Shown here: piece by piece, positions 11,891 to 23,151 of the stretch
Position numbering within the stretch: the first letter of the stretch is position 1
How the letters are laid out: each line of letters starts with the position of its first letter
From: Schistosoma haematobium
Lineage: Eukaryota; Platyhelminthes; Trematoda; Strigeidida; Schistosomatidae
Length of the DNA: 64,000 nt
Reading direction: 5' to 3'
NCBI RefSeq assembly: GCF_000699445.3
Contig: NC_067195.1
Coordinates: 56,400,465-56,464,464, forward strand
Notes under the pieces: model-generated
What the model was told of the DNA's origin: nothing
Seen by the model: the letters and a program-made list of their open reading frames with translations, nothing else
The model's database searches: none
Made by a program: the position numbers and the translations under genes

Positions 11891-12110
11891 ATTTCACTGA
11901 TTGAAATCATGAGTCAATTGAAGCTAGACCACCATGGAAAACCTGGAAGCACTGGACAGCCGTTTCGTCCTAGTATGGGACTTCCCAGGACGAAACGTCC
12001 GTCCAGTGCTTCCAGGTTTTCCATGGTGGTCTAGCTTCAATTTACTCATGATTTCAGTCAGTGAAATTTCTAAAATCTCCACAAAACCCCTTCTGATATA
12101 TATTTCATCA
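11891..12110. mobile_element. Minimal family B foldback (MITE-like hairpin)
   Basis: Two inverted copies of the family B 3' end (arms 11891-11970 and 11987-12067) are separated by only about 16 bp. Each arm includes the tail, the stem I strand, GTC/stem III and GAAA block of the hammerhead. The tRNA-like head and the CTGANGA half are gone. The right side continues to 12110 through the rest of the tail (TCTCCACAAAACCCCTTCTG). It would form a nearly perfect 80-bp hairpin. Confidence 0.75.
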
Positions 12111-12417
12111 ATCTAAGTTGTTATTGAGGTCAAACTATTTGACGTGCTAACCTATGTAATCATATATATTAATAGCTTATTTCTATGAGTAAAACAAGCC
12201 ATCATGGTTTATTGTAATAGTATTTTGTATAACTGAATTGTATTTTTAAGAAAGATAATATTATTGATATGTCATTGTGATTCTATTGATAATTTTAGTA
12301 AAAGTGAAATAAAAAGCAATTTTTTAGCAACCCATACCGTTTAATATTTGTTCTTAATCCCGACTATTGTCATTTCATATTTTTACCGAAGCAGAAAATC
12401 AAAATCCAATAGGATAC
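12111..12417. other. AT-rich spacer
   Basis: Nothing recognised. The frame 12348-12587 runs into the right inverted arm and shows no domain. Confidence 0.4.
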
Positions 12418-12995
12418 TTAACATTTGGATCTCTGTGTGTGAAATTCCAATGCATTTGCGACTGATAAGCAATATGGTTGTCAGAAATTTAATAAGAGAT
12501 AAACAATTTATAAATAGAAAGAAATGTGATGTTACAGAAGTTCTAACGTTTATTCTTTATCTTCTCCTTTATAGTCAGTTTAATTAAGGAGATTCTGGAG
12601 ACTAGGAGAAATCTTTTGTTTTTTCATAGAAAAATATCTATTTAGAAATCTTTGTAAAATCAGGAAATACTGGAGAAATGTTTTTTTGTTGAGCATATGA
12701 CTTCTCTAATCACGCTAATCTATAATCTTCCTTGAGATAAAACCGAAAATCTTAATATTTCTTGGTAAATGAGTTAGCTTTGCATTAGTAAGCCAAAATC
12801 TAGCGATCAATACATTCAGTTTTGACTAAGTCATAATACAGCTCGATGAGATCTAATGTCATTAGTTAATGAACGTTGACAAATTGAATAAATAAACGAA
12901 AATAATGGATCATTAAATATTGATATGAGTGATAACCATTTGCGAGATAGTTTTGTGTTTTTGATGTTGTACAGGTTTCCTATAATCTGTTTTTT
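12418..12995. repeat. Large inverted repeat, right arm
   Basis: Reverse-complement partner of 7830-8410; the spacer between the arms is about 4.0 kb. Differences are single bases plus a shorter (CA)n tract at the inner end. Confidence 0.85.
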
Positions 12996-14026
12996 AATGA
13001 TACGATGAAGTGTCCTCGACTATGAACTTATTGAAAAAATGAGAATTACTTAAGCTCTTCAGGGGTCCAAACTTATAACAAGCAAGGGATTATATACATG
13101 TTGATATATCACTTTAAGTATGTTAGCAACAAAATTTTTGGTTAAAAAAGAGCACGACTGCTAGGTCTTATTGCTGAACAAAACTAGTTATTCAAACACA
13201 TCGGTTAATATTCCTTCTCAATAAAAATTTATATTGAAGCGGTATGTATCAAATTCTTTGATGGTGGGTTAGAATTTTATTCACTCCCGCTGACAGTGCT
13301 TCATAATCAGTTTGCTTATCATTATCTTCAGTTTTTTGAATCCCTACAGCAAGTTTACCAGCGTTTGTTAATTTAAGGGGTTTAAAATATACAGAAAAAA
13401 AGTAAAATGACGATACTTAAATTATATCGCTGATGACCAGAGCATCAATACACCAACATGTGAATCAAATATAAATATATATTTTGTGATTTGACAGTAA
13501 AGTTAAATAACCACTTGTTATAACCGAACGAAAAGTGATAAGGCTCTGAGGAAAGGAGTGAGAAGTGTAGGTGAGGGTTCACTGTGCATTACAACCAAAT
13601 GAAAAATCGGTCCGACCCTTGATTTAAAAAACACTAGGCTATACATCATTTACATATCTTCTTGATATTGACATCTTACATATTTATATACGTTAATAAC
13701 TAAGAACATATGTATGGTATAAAACACCAATAGAATTTACTAGTCAGTAATATAATAATTTATAGATAACTATCTTTAAACGCCCAGTTTATTTATAATT
13801 TTATAAATAATTCATTCAAAGATTGATTGATTACAGAAAATGGAATAGAAGTGGTGAGTATATCTTAAAATAAGAAATCTCAATGGCTGATAAAATGGTA
13901 ACAACTTCATGTCTTTTATGGAAAAGCTTATCATCAAAATACATTAACAATTACAAAAAAAAATATTGAACAATCAATTTATATTTTACTAGTAATATTA
14001 ATTACAATTTGAACATTTAGTTAAGC
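12996..14026. other. AT-rich spacer
   Basis: No coding region or known repeat seen. Confidence 0.4.
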
Positions 14027-14225
14027 ATTACCACTGTTGGATACTGATTCAATGGTCTAGAGATGAAGTGTTTGTGCATGAAACTGAAGGTCCTAGGTTC
14101 GAGTCTTACATTTAGGATCGTAGATGCACACTACTGAGAAGTATCATACTTTGAATAAAATGTTCATCCAATATTTCCAAGTTCTCATTGATGGTCTAGC
14201 TTAGTAAAAACTCATGAATTAAATT
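14027..14225 (+). mobile_element. Family B copy, heavily decayed
   Basis: The order of head (TCAATGGTCTAGAGATGAAG), B box GGTTCGAGTC (14096-14105) and tail is recognisable. The hammerhead core has degenerated to CTGAGAAG with no GAAA. An old copy. Confidence 0.55.
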
Positions 14226-15942
14226 TCATTGAAAATACACATACAAAATTTGTATAAACAAACAAAAAAATATACTTCAGACTTACTTAATTAAGAGAAA
14301 ATTTCGAAATGGTATTGACGAATTAGACTATTTGCCAAATTCATTCAACATGATTTACTTTTTGATTATGAACTGTTAAAGTTAAAATAATATTGCTATT
14401 ATGTAATGAAATAATAAGTAATAACAAGTATCAATAATAATAATAATAATAATAAGAATGTGTTATGTAATATATAAATGAACTGTAATTCAATAAAATT
14501 GATCTCTGTCTAAATGATTCAGTTGTTATTCTTAATTATTTTTTTTAATTTTTTTTTAATCAAATTCTTCTGGGAACTATTTATTTCAATAACATTTTTC
14601 TGCCTTCAAAGCTGTATACATTGTGTACTGTTTATTTTTTTCTTACATGAATTGTAGAAAGTTGTATTCATCATAGAATAAAGTAGATGAACAGTTACAG
14701 TAATATAATTGCCTTCTTCTTAAATGAATGCATTCAAGATTACTATTATTATTATTATTATTATTAGTAGTAGTAGTAGTAGTAGTAGTAGTAACAGTAG
14801 TAGTAGTAGTTTTATCGATATTAATTAATTCCTTTTATCAATGACCATGAGATTGTTTTGTATCAAAAAGGAAAAAAAAGAAGTTTTCGAAATGACTTTA
14901 ATAAATTAATATAAAATGTTGTTAAATTAAAAATAAATGGATACTAAATTCATTTAAATACTCTAAAATGTATATCTGTTGTGTGTGTGTGTGAGTGTGA
15001 GTGAGGATATATATGTATGTTTGTGTGTTTGTACACGTTGTTCTACTGATCTATCAACTGTAAAATAGTATTTGAGTGAATACACAGATACAATGGAATA
15101 TAGGCATACAACATACAATTTATATTGAATATAAATATATGTAAAGACAAAAAATTGTCAATTTTCTTTTTCATTTATAGGTGAAACGTTTATGGAAGAG
15201 AAAGTAGCATTTTATCTGAAGTAGCACAGACATGTGAGTAGTATTACCAAATCAACGGAGGGGTGGAATAGTAATAGAATATATATATATATATATGGAA
15301 AGCTGTTCAGATGATCAAAGTTACATTAACAATAAATAAAGATATCCACCAGACTACTACAATGAATTCACTTAAAATATTACTAAATCTACTTATTTTT
15401 TCTATGTAAAAAATAACAATGAACAGATTAAGATAACTGTTTCTATATACTGTGTTTATAATATTTTATTTAGTGCTGATTAATGTAATTTGAAGGAAGT
15501 ATTTGATATGCATTAAAACTTAGGAAGTAATTTATAACTGTTTAGTGTTATTTTAGAATTACTTGATAGTGCTCAATTATAATGTTTGATTAATACAAGC
15601 AGTGATTTACTTTACATCCGAAATGAAACAATTGACTAAAGAATTATGTTTTTTTATGTTAGATGTAGAATATATATATCAATGATCAAAGTGGAGAAAA
15701 GTCACTGAATAATGTAAACTGGTTAGAACTAGTAGTTAAAATTACTGAGTTTTGATTCACTGATTTAAGGCTCAAAGGCTCATCGTAAACCCTTTAGTTT
15801 TTGAGTTTGATATCTGATAAAGTCGTGGCTGAGGATTACTATACTTGAACGAAATATCTGTCTAATATGTCTTCGTTTTCAATATTTACTAAACATTAGG
15901 GTTAGTGAACATGTACCCAAATGACTGAAGAAACAAATACAA
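14226..15942. other. AT-rich spacer with microsatellites
   Basis: Contains (AAT)n at 14432-14456, (ATT)n then (AGT)n at 14742-14810, (GT)n at 14979-15004 and (TA)n at 15279-15296. Around 15830-15875 is a weak hammerhead-like string (GGCTGAGGATTAC then GAACGAAA), probably a decayed family B piece. No gene. Confidence 0.5.
14742..14810. repeat. Compound (ATT)n(AGT)n microsatellite
   Basis: An ATT run passes directly into an AGT run with one interruption (AACAG). The same compound type recurs at 45943-46039. Confidence 0.9.
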
Positions 15943-16159
15943 TCAAATGGCCCAGAGGATAAACATCCATTATCCTCTATTGCTAAACATATAAGTGAAA
16001 GACGTCATAAGATTGATCTAAACTCGGCTTTTGTCATTTTGTGTAAAAGTGTAAAAAGGGCGTATACTAAGGTTTATTGAAGCCTTAGTCATCCGAAAAT
16101 CCAAACCCCATTTGTGTTTTCAAAAACAGTTTGTTCTTACCTTAAACCTACCCTGGTAA
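15943..16159 (+). pseudogene. Penelope-like element remnant, GIY-YIG C-terminus
   Basis: One frame from 15943 gives HPLSSIAKHISERRHKIDLN and continues to about 16078. After a frameshift near 16065, another frame gives RFIEALVIRKSKPHL and ends LNLPW followed by a stop at 16157-16159. Spaced K/H-rich AKH and IEAL.I...KP..... LPW motifs are typical of the last part of the GIY-YIG nuclease that ends Penelope-like polyproteins. The reverse transcriptase is not visible. An (ATT)n tract follows at 16207-16224. An alternative is a short chance resemblance, but two adjacent matching blocks make that less likely. Confidence 0.55.
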
Positions 16160-16224
16160 TATTGACTTATTAGCCACAGTGATTAGGTTTCACTTTGTGT
16201 TCACATTATTATTATTATTATTAC

Positions 16225-17345
16225 TCTTATCATTATCCTTATCTCCTCTTACCCCGTTTCCTGTCTAGTTGATCTTCTATTTTTTTTATATATAAATGCT
16301 CCTAACAAGTATATATGTGACCAGATTATTCGAAATGTATTGCGCAAATATATCACATAATTCTAATAATCTTCGTCTTCTTATTACATTATCGGAATTT
16401 ATCAAAGGGACTAATTGTTATAAAAATCAGGCTAGTTCATGATGTAAATTATAAAAATTAACAATCTTTATAAATTCCTAACTCTAATAATTTAAAATTA
16501 TTTATAAATGATATACTATTATTCGCATAGTGGACTGTTGTGAATTCTAGAAAAGATGTTTAATTCTACTTAACAACTTGTCACCTAGAGTTCAGTATTG
16601 ATTTTCATATAGAAACTAATTCAATAACTAATACTTCAGAATGTTAACCAAGCTATATATATATTTTTCTTACAAGCGAAATAGTAAAACCATCCAAAAT
16701 AACTGTAAAACTATTGATGCATAAAATTATTAATTCTTCTTTTAGTTTATTTTTATTTCTAGGAAACATTTTTTAAAAAAAAAGCAAAAATGTTTTTTGA
16801 TTATTGTTGTCAGTGTTAAGTGAATGCCTATTTTTCAGTATTATGTACTTTCATTTATTTATTTTTTTTTCTAATTCCCATATCAACTAAAAATCGGTAT
16901 AAAAATGAATAAATATCTGATCTACACAATATTTCCTACTAAGTTTTTTTTTGGTTTTTAATATCATTACAATCAATAAAATGACTCCAAGTTGAAGTAA
17001 TATTGTTGTTTTATAACTGTATACTAAGAATAAAAAGGGTAAATTTAGTTATTTTGTCTACTTACTTTTATGAACTAGTTTTATTTAAGTGTACGCCTTA
17101 AATTTTGAATGATTAAGATCTTTAGCTAATTTTCTCTTTACAACTAAGGGTATATTTAATTCTAGATTGCATGTTCTATAACTTTGGATATTCCTATTTT
17201 TCTGTATGTATTTGAAAATTGTTACAATTCGTTAGTTCAATAAGTTAACAAAAACTAAGTTTTTTTGATATACATTTTACATGTGTTAAGTTACTATGGA
17301 AATGTTTTGAATGAAACGTTGACAACAAAGTTCATTTAAAGCAAA
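16225..17345. other. AT-rich spacer
   Basis: No gene, RNA or repeat recognised. Confidence 0.4.
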
Positions 17346-17715
17346 AAATAATAGTGCCTAGTAATGGATTCCAGGACGCGCGTTACGCCTTATTTGAGAA
17401 TCGTCACATGGATATACTTGCATCTCAGAGTTGATTTTGACTCTACGACTAGAACCCAGTACAGTTCGCTTCAAATGCCATCGGGTTATTCACATAGTTA
17501 CTGGGTCCTGAAAGTCACTAACTTGTGCAATGGGGTGAAGTTTAAATTCACTTGGTATTGTTTACTTGAATCTTTACATTGATGTTTACGACTAGAATTG
17601 ATCAGTCTGTTGTTGGCATATGTCCATCCTGTTGGATTACCTTGATATTGCCTTGTTACAAACATTAAAAACAAAGATGGTTGTTGGCTAGCATTGGAAT
17701 ACAGGATTCACGTTT
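17346..17715 (-). mobile_element. Family A (SM-alpha-like) copy, longer than one unit
   Basis: Minus-strand copy. A decayed hammerhead region near 17660-17700 is followed by the unit body, the tRNA-like head (rc of about 17440-17505) and a second hammerhead region at 17365-17410. The copy therefore spans just over one unit and has ribozyme sites at both ends. The 3' ribozyme is dead (GTGACGA and GTAA in place of CTGANGA and GAAA). Confidence 0.65.
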
Positions 17716-17835
17716 CCTCCTATTTGAGATTTTTAGTTATTTCACATAGCTAGTTAAAAGTTCCTGTTGTTATAGACTAATCATATCGAAAGTGGAACGA
17801 ATAATATTGGTTGAATTAAACTATTATCACGAATA

Positions 17836-18250
17836 ATAGACTGATCAACTGCAGTTCACAACATCAATGGGAATATTCAAAAAAACGATACAAAAATGAA
17901 TTTGAACCCCACTCAATTGCACAAGCTGGTAACTATCAGAACTCAGTAGCTGGGTAGATAATGCGATGGCATTTGAAGCGAACTATACTGGGTTCCAGTC
18001 TCAGAGTGAATATCAACTTAGATGTAGGTTCATCCATCTGATGAGTCGTAAATAGGGCGAAACGAGCGTCCTAGATTCTACAGCTATTCACTATTCATAT
18101 ATGCTTATAATGCTTCTGACTGAAGGCAAATATCGAAACAATCTGCACAATATGCTACATGCCAATAAGAAACTGATCAATTTCCGTCCTAAACATCAAT
18201 GTAAGGATTCTGATAGACAATCCCAAGTGAATTTAAAGTTCATTTGGGTT
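17836..18250 (+). mobile_element. Family A copy with terminal direct repeats
   Basis: The block starting ACTGATCAA at 17840 reappears at 18172, so the copy is one unit of about 332 bp plus about 65-75 bp of the next. Between them lie the tRNA-like head (17941-18010, CTCAGTAGCTGGGTAGATAA and GGGTTCCAGTC) and a hammerhead with an intact core. Confidence 0.7.
18033..18075 (+). ncRNA. Hammerhead ribozyme (family A), core intact
   Basis: CTGATGA at 18038-18044, GAAA, stem III ACG/CGT and the GTC cleavage triplet (ending 18070) are all present. Stem II keeps three pairs. Stem I (TCCAT/CTAGA) carries two mismatches, also found in the copy at 23.26 kb, so efficiency is uncertain. Confidence 0.6.
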
Positions 18251-18768
18251 ATATTCATTACGTTTGTCATAGAAACGAATAGTTCTTAATTTATTAGGTT
18301 AAAACTTTTAATTTAAATCGTTGTTTCTAAAATTATAGGTTAATAATGACACTATAGTATATGAATAAAGAACTAAATAAAATATAATCTACAACTGAAT
18401 GTTCATATAACCTTAACTCATAGGAATGGTTAATAAACATTTGTAAATTATCTTTCAATTCGTTCATAGTAACATTATTTTATTATTAACTAATTGGATA
18501 ATCTAGATGCTTTTTATTAAATGTAATCCATATATACTTCTTCCTATCATTTCCAACGTAAGTTATCACTTTTACTGAAGTTCAAAATCTCCAATTCATT
18601 ATTGAAATTTTAAGTCAATGCAGAGGGATAATTTATTTTTCAATTATTCTATTCACAATTATCTACCAATCTTAATGATGTTCAATAATATAACTTTTCT
18701 TTTTTCATCTTTATCATAATTTTCTCCCTAGTTTCATTTAGTTAGATTGTCTTTAACATTATATCTAA
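18251..18768. other. AT-rich spacer
   Basis: Nothing recognised. Confidence 0.4.
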
Positions 18769-18990
18769 AGATGGATAGTGGCTAGCAGTGGAATCTAGGA
18801 CGCGCGTTTCGTCTTATTTGAGACTCGTCAGCTGAATGTACCTGTAGTTCGGAGTTGATATTCACTCAGCTGTCATCCGCTACCCATCTTTGTTTATGAT
18901 ACTTGTGATTTAAGGCAATATCAAGGCAATAATCACAGTACACACAAACATCAATATAAAGATTAAAACATACAATACCAAGTGAATTTC
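18769..18990. mobile_element. Family A foldback copy
   Basis: 18769-18870 is in minus orientation and carries the ribozyme. From about 18882 the sequence switches to the plus-orientation body (GCTACCCATCTTT onward, to AATACCAAGTGAAT). The inverted ends AAAGATGGATAGTGGCTAGC and GCTACCCATCTTT face each other. Confidence 0.65.
18794..18836 (-). ncRNA. Hammerhead ribozyme (family A) with compensatory stem II
   Basis: CTGACGA, GAAA, stem III ACG-CG-CGT and GTC are intact. Stem II is GTCT/AGAC, whereas the family norm is GTCC/GGAC, so both sides of one pair changed together. Stem I TTCAG/CTAGA has one wobble and one mismatch. Confidence 0.65.
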
Positions 18991-19062
18991 TATCTCTAAC
19001 ACTAATTTCTAATTATATTATCTTTTTTGAAATTCAAACAATCAGGAAATAAATAAATAATA

Positions 19063-19505
19063 ATTTCAGTGATTAAGATCATGAGTCAGTTGAAGTTAGA
19101 CCACCATGGAAAACCTGAAAGCTCTGGACGGCTGTTTCATCCTATTGTGGGACTCCTCAGAAGTGCGCGACCCAGGACCTACTGATTCCGCGCGCGAGCA
19201 CTTAACCACCAGACCACTGAGCCGACATCTAACGGTGTTAATGTCTAACCTCAACTATTACACGAAAGTGAGCGACACATCCACCATTGTCATCAGTGAG
19301 TTACTACCTCACAACAGACCTGGTTGAACTCCACTGGTCACTGCTTCTCACTAGAACTCCAAGATATACCTCTTGAAGCGAGTCACTTGTAAGCATATGT
19401 TGGTTAATATCAGTGCTCCCAAGTTATCCATGGTGGTCTGACTTCAATCGACTCATGATTTTAACCATTGAAATTACTATAATATCCACAAAACCCATCT
19501 GAAAA
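19063..19505. mobile_element. Family B foldback, near full length
   Basis: Minus-orientation tail at 19063-19120 and inverted plus-orientation tail at 19418-19505 flank the minus-orientation body with A/B-box head (about 19175-19225) and leader (19235-19417). The ribozyme (about 19125-19166) keeps CTGAGGA and GAAA, but stems I and III are mismatched. Confidence 0.7.
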
Positions 19506-19789
19506 TAAATAATTATAATAAACTTTAAGTTGAAATAATTAGATTTTCATTTATTAATTTTTTATCATTTTTTTTTGTCTTATTTTATTTTAAACTTATC
19601 AGTTACTTAAAGTGGAAAGGTAAAAACAATCAAGCATTTACTTTTGAAATTTGTTTAGGTAATATTAGTAGCCATGTCAACAAATCATTTTTTTCTTTAA
19701 TTCACTCCTATATAGTTTGTATAAAATTTCTTCAATTATATTCAATATTTAAACATTAATGTTTTTTTTCCTTTTGTAAACAAGTAGTT

Positions 19790-19980
19790 GCCAAGTGGCT
19801 ATCAAGGCTCAGTAGCTGTGTGGATAACGCGATGGCGTTTGAAGCGAATGGTACTGGGTTCGAGTCCTAGAGGGAACATCAACTCTGAGATGCAGGTACA
19901 TCCAACTGACGAGTCCCAAATTGGACGAAATGCGCGTCCTGGATTCCACTGCTAACCACTATCCATCATTACTTACAAAT
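19790..19980 (+). mobile_element. Family A copy, head plus ribozyme
   Basis: tRNA-like head GGCTCAGTAGCTGTGTGGAT at 19806-19825 with B box GGGTTCGAGTC (19857-19867), followed by the hammerhead and the conserved 3' motif CCACTGCTAACCACTATCC. Confidence 0.75.
19901..19943 (+). ncRNA. Hammerhead ribozyme (family A)
   Basis: TCCAA/CTGGA stem I (4 of 5 pairs), CTGACGA, perfect stem II GTCC/GGAC, GAAA, and stem III ATG/CGT with one wobble. Predicted cleavage is after C19938. One of the more complete cores in the window. Confidence 0.7.
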
Positions 19981-20274
19981 AGTTGCCAAATTTTAAAAAA
20001 AAACATCTAAGATTTTTATTGATATTTTAAATAATTAAACATGACATAAATGTATCATTGTATTCTATATTATTTCAGACAATAATTTTACTAAGCATTT
20101 TGTATTTTCAGTAGAAGTTAATGGTTATATGAAATTCAAGTTCGTTTTATGGTGTCTCATTAGAAAAGTGTATATTGTTTACTTTTTTAAAGAAATATTA
20201 GTAATCTAAGCTTAATGTATTAATTTAATGAATTGTTTTGATGTTAATTGTATGCTATTCTTTAGCCTGAGATA

Positions 20275-21055
20275 TGAACAGCATTTAAACCCGATTCGAA
20301 ATCCCATAGTGCTTGTAATATTGAAGACTCTTTGATGAACACCGTGTTGCAGTTCAATTATCTTGGTGATACTTTTTACTCTGAACTCTCTTGGTCTTCT
20401 CATACTTTACTATTATCGGAGAAAGATTTCCGTCTGGTTTACTACATAAAAAAGCTGCATGCTTTTAGAATTACTTTATATTCATTCTTACAATTTGTCA
20501 ATCTCTGCATATTACCTATTGTTCTTTACTGTTCTCCATTATTTTTTCCCGGACGTTTGAGAAAAGACTTTGCTGTATTGCGGAGAGTGCCGAATGCATT
20601 TAGTAAGATGTATAGTGAATCTGTTGAGGTCATTATTAATGTGGTTGTGTATAGACACATAATATCTTGCAAACTTCTGGTAGTAGATACTAACCATCCC
20701 CTTCATTCGTATCTTTCTCCATGTATATCTTCTGGTAGAAGGAGACATAAATACATTAAAATCCATGCACTCTAGCAAAGGTACAAAAGTTTTATAATAC
20801 CTTACCTAGTAAATAAACTCTGTGACGAAAATGGTGTTAGAGGTAACCTAGTTAATAACCTGTATTCTTAGACATGTCTCTAATTAAAAAGTTGTACAGA
20901 TTCAGATCTTTTCTCACTTTTTTTTGTTGCTCTATTAATTTTGCTTTTGCAAAAGAAACTAGTTGAAATACCTCGTGCTAAGAATTCTATATTGTACCAT
21001 CAATAACAAATAATAAATAGACAAATCAAATAATAATCAAATAATAAATAATCTC
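20275..21055 (+). mobile_element. CR1-like LINE, 3' portion
   Basis: 5'-truncated non-LTR retrotransposon. It holds the end of the reverse-transcriptase domain, the C-terminal region and a 3' UTR with the AGAATTCTATATTGTACC block (20980-20999) and AAT-rich terminal repeats. It differs in sequence and tail from the RTE-type elements elsewhere. Confidence 0.65.
20332..20775 (+). pseudogene. CR1-like reverse transcriptase, C-terminal fragment
   Basis: Frame of 147 residues with FNYLGDTFYSELSWSSH near the start, CILPIVLYCSPLFFPG in the middle and HPLHSYLSPCIS near the end. This is the pattern of the region after the YxDD box in CR1-type elements. Similar reading extends upstream in frame to about 20280. 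No endonuclease and no catalytic palm motifs remain, so it is a non-functional 5'-truncated copy. Family assignment rests on motif spacing only. Confidence 0.6.
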
Positions 21056-21084
21056 AATCAGAAGATTTTTTCATATCACATTGG

Positions 21085-21235
21085 AAGTTTTTTCGTGCTA
21101 CTTTGCACTTTTCAGCAACATGTACCTGTAATCTTGAGGGAACTTGTGCATCTTGACGGATTCGATCCCGTGTCACTCAGCTTCACAGTCAGGGACGTTA
21201 CCACCAGGCTATTCGGTTCAAAGAGAATTGCATAC
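21085..21235 (-). mobile_element. Family C fragment (tRNA-headed, hammerhead-like)
   Basis: On the minus strand, a tRNA-like head (GTGACACGGGATCGAATCC, rc of about 21155-21175) is followed by CTGAAAAGTGC...GCACGAAA at about 21092-21117. It matches the family C copy at 42.6-42.8 kb. Confidence 0.6.
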
Positions 21236-21379
21236 TATATGCATACAAATCCACCGCGTTATTGTTCCTATTGGAAATTTAATTCTTACAAATTTCACTT
21301 ATGATGTGATTGCTAAGTTTTCAAAATAGTTCATAATTTACATCAAAGGCTTATTTTAGCTTAACAGTCATTAAAAATC

Positions 21380-21525
21380 ATGATGTATTAAAAACAGCTG
21401 TTTCTTCTCAGAATGAGATTCCTTTTAAAATTGGACATCGATGACCTCATCTAAGATCGAACTCAGAACAAGTGCCTAATATTTCAATCATTGAGCCAAT
21501 ATCTTACGGTCTGTATTCTTAAAAT
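21380..21525 (-). mobile_element. Family B copy, decayed
   Basis: Minus-strand head trace (GGCTCAATGATTGAAATATT then GAGTTCGATCTTAGATG) followed by a GAGAAGAAACAGCTG remnant of the ribozyme. Old copy, weak match. Confidence 0.4.
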
Positions 21526-21679
21526 CAATCAATTACATTTGGATCCATGCATCCAAGTAACAGGTATAAAAGCTCTACAAATATACAAACAGGCTATTAG
21601 AATTGACCTAATCAATAAATTGATTTCTTAAACGCGTTCCTAATTGTAAGTTGTACAGGCTCAAATCTTAATAAAAAAA

Positions 21680-22001
21680 TATTTCAATGGTTAAGATCAT
21701 GAGCCAATTGAAGCTAGACCACCATGGAAAACCTGGAAGCACTAGACGGCCGTCTCGTCCTATTGTGAGATAATAACTCACTGAAGACAATGGTAGATGT
21801 GTCGCTCAGTTTCGTGGATTAGTTGAAGTTAGACATTAATACCGTTAGATGCCGGCTCAGTGGTCTAGTGGTTAAGTGCTCGCGCGCAAAACCAGTAGGT
21901 CCTGGATTCGAATCTCGCAGGAGGCAAGGTCGTGGATGAGCACTACTGAGGAGTCCCACAATAGGACGAAACGGCCATCCACAAAACCCAACTGATATTC
22001 A
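21680..22001 (+). mobile_element. Family B foldback with truncated hammerhead
   Basis: 21680-21757 is an inverted 3' tail plus part of the ribozyme. It joins at ATTGTGAGATAATAACTC to the plus-orientation leader, head (21853-21920) and ribozyme 5' half (GCACTACTGAGGAG at 21940-21953). The ribozyme ends at GGCCATCCACAAAACCC, where a deletion fuses the cleavage region to the end of the tail, so the stem I 3' strand is lost. Confidence 0.7.
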
Positions 22002-22059
22002 AAAAATATTTCATTTGATTCCATCTAGTTTATTTACTTAATTTATGTATAAACGTATT

Positions 22060-22178
22060 CAGTTATTTCTGTTATTTGTTTTGTGAAATAAACTTGTTGA
22101 AATACTTTGTGCTGAAAATTCTATATTATACTAAACATATAATATTCAATAAAACCATCCATAAAAATAATAATCATT
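22060..22178 (+). mobile_element. CR1-like 3' end fragment
   Basis: Contains AACTTGTTGAAATACTTTGTGC and GAAAATTCTATATTATACT with an AAT-type end, as at 20.98 kb. Confidence 0.5.
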
Positions 22179-23151
22179 TACGATATTCAAAAAACAACTT
22201 TCAATGTTATTAATGTTCTACTATCTCATTCTCACTAGGATTGGATTCTGATAGTAACGACGATTTACAACCGAAAATACCAGAATTACTTCTCAAAAAT
22301 AGTTACTAGTGAGGATATGATTACTATTATTGTGTAAACTGTTAAATTTAACAATATTCATAAATTCCTTCTCACAATCATTATAGATTATAGTTTATAG
22401 AATTGCTCTTCATCTCATACATTTTATCAACGTTAGATAATATTTGATAAACGTTAATAATTAAATAGATTAGCTTTTCTTGTAATCAAATGTATTAACA
22501 TATCTTCTCAATTTTTAAAAAAACATTTTTCAGATATGATGAAGATGGGTAATTGATGTTCTGAAGTGTAGTTGTATTTAAGTATATTTGTTTTTTGTTT
22601 TGTTTATGAACATTTATTAAAAACAGGAAATTGTTAAAATGGATAGTGATTAGCAGTGGAATTCAGGATGCATGTTTCATTCTATTTGGTAAGATACAAG
22701 CAAACAACAACATATGAATCAATTATTTTTTTTCTTTGAAGTGATCATTTATAAAAGATACAAATCAAACTCTTTCACTCAGTAAAAATACAGTTATCAA
22801 TCTATGATTATTAAAATAAATTAAGTTGTTGATTTTCTTACAATTAAACCGCTCAATTTGAGTTTCGCTAGGGATTTCTTTTTTTAACTCGTTCACTTCA
22901 AAATAAACGTTTAGATTTATTATATAACTTTTACTGACATAACGTTTCATATTTGTTTCAATTCTTTAAATCTTTTTACACATTTAAAAAGTACAGCATG
23001 TTAACAAGTTTGATGGGTTTCAAGTATATTACATGTGTCATTTTTGTTTACGTTTCTTACAGAAATTCTTCAAACGACATTATACATAAACGTTTCTATT
23101 AATTTCATCGATTTAAATATTCACAATGACTGATTTTGAATTATTCTAATG
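22179..23151. other. AT-rich spacer
   Basis: Holds only a small family A piece at about 22640-22705: the inverted end GGATAGTGATTAGCAGTGG fused to GGTAAGATACAAGCAAACAA from the other strand of the unit. Another foldback remnant. Confidence 0.45.

Noticed and set aside
15830..15875. Hammerhead upstream of the Penelope-like remnant
   Set aside because: CTGAGGA and CGAAA are present, but no stems I-III can be formed convincingly.
17364..17582. 72-codon plus-strand frame
   Set aside because: It is the antisense of a family A repeat; other repeat copies do not keep the frame.
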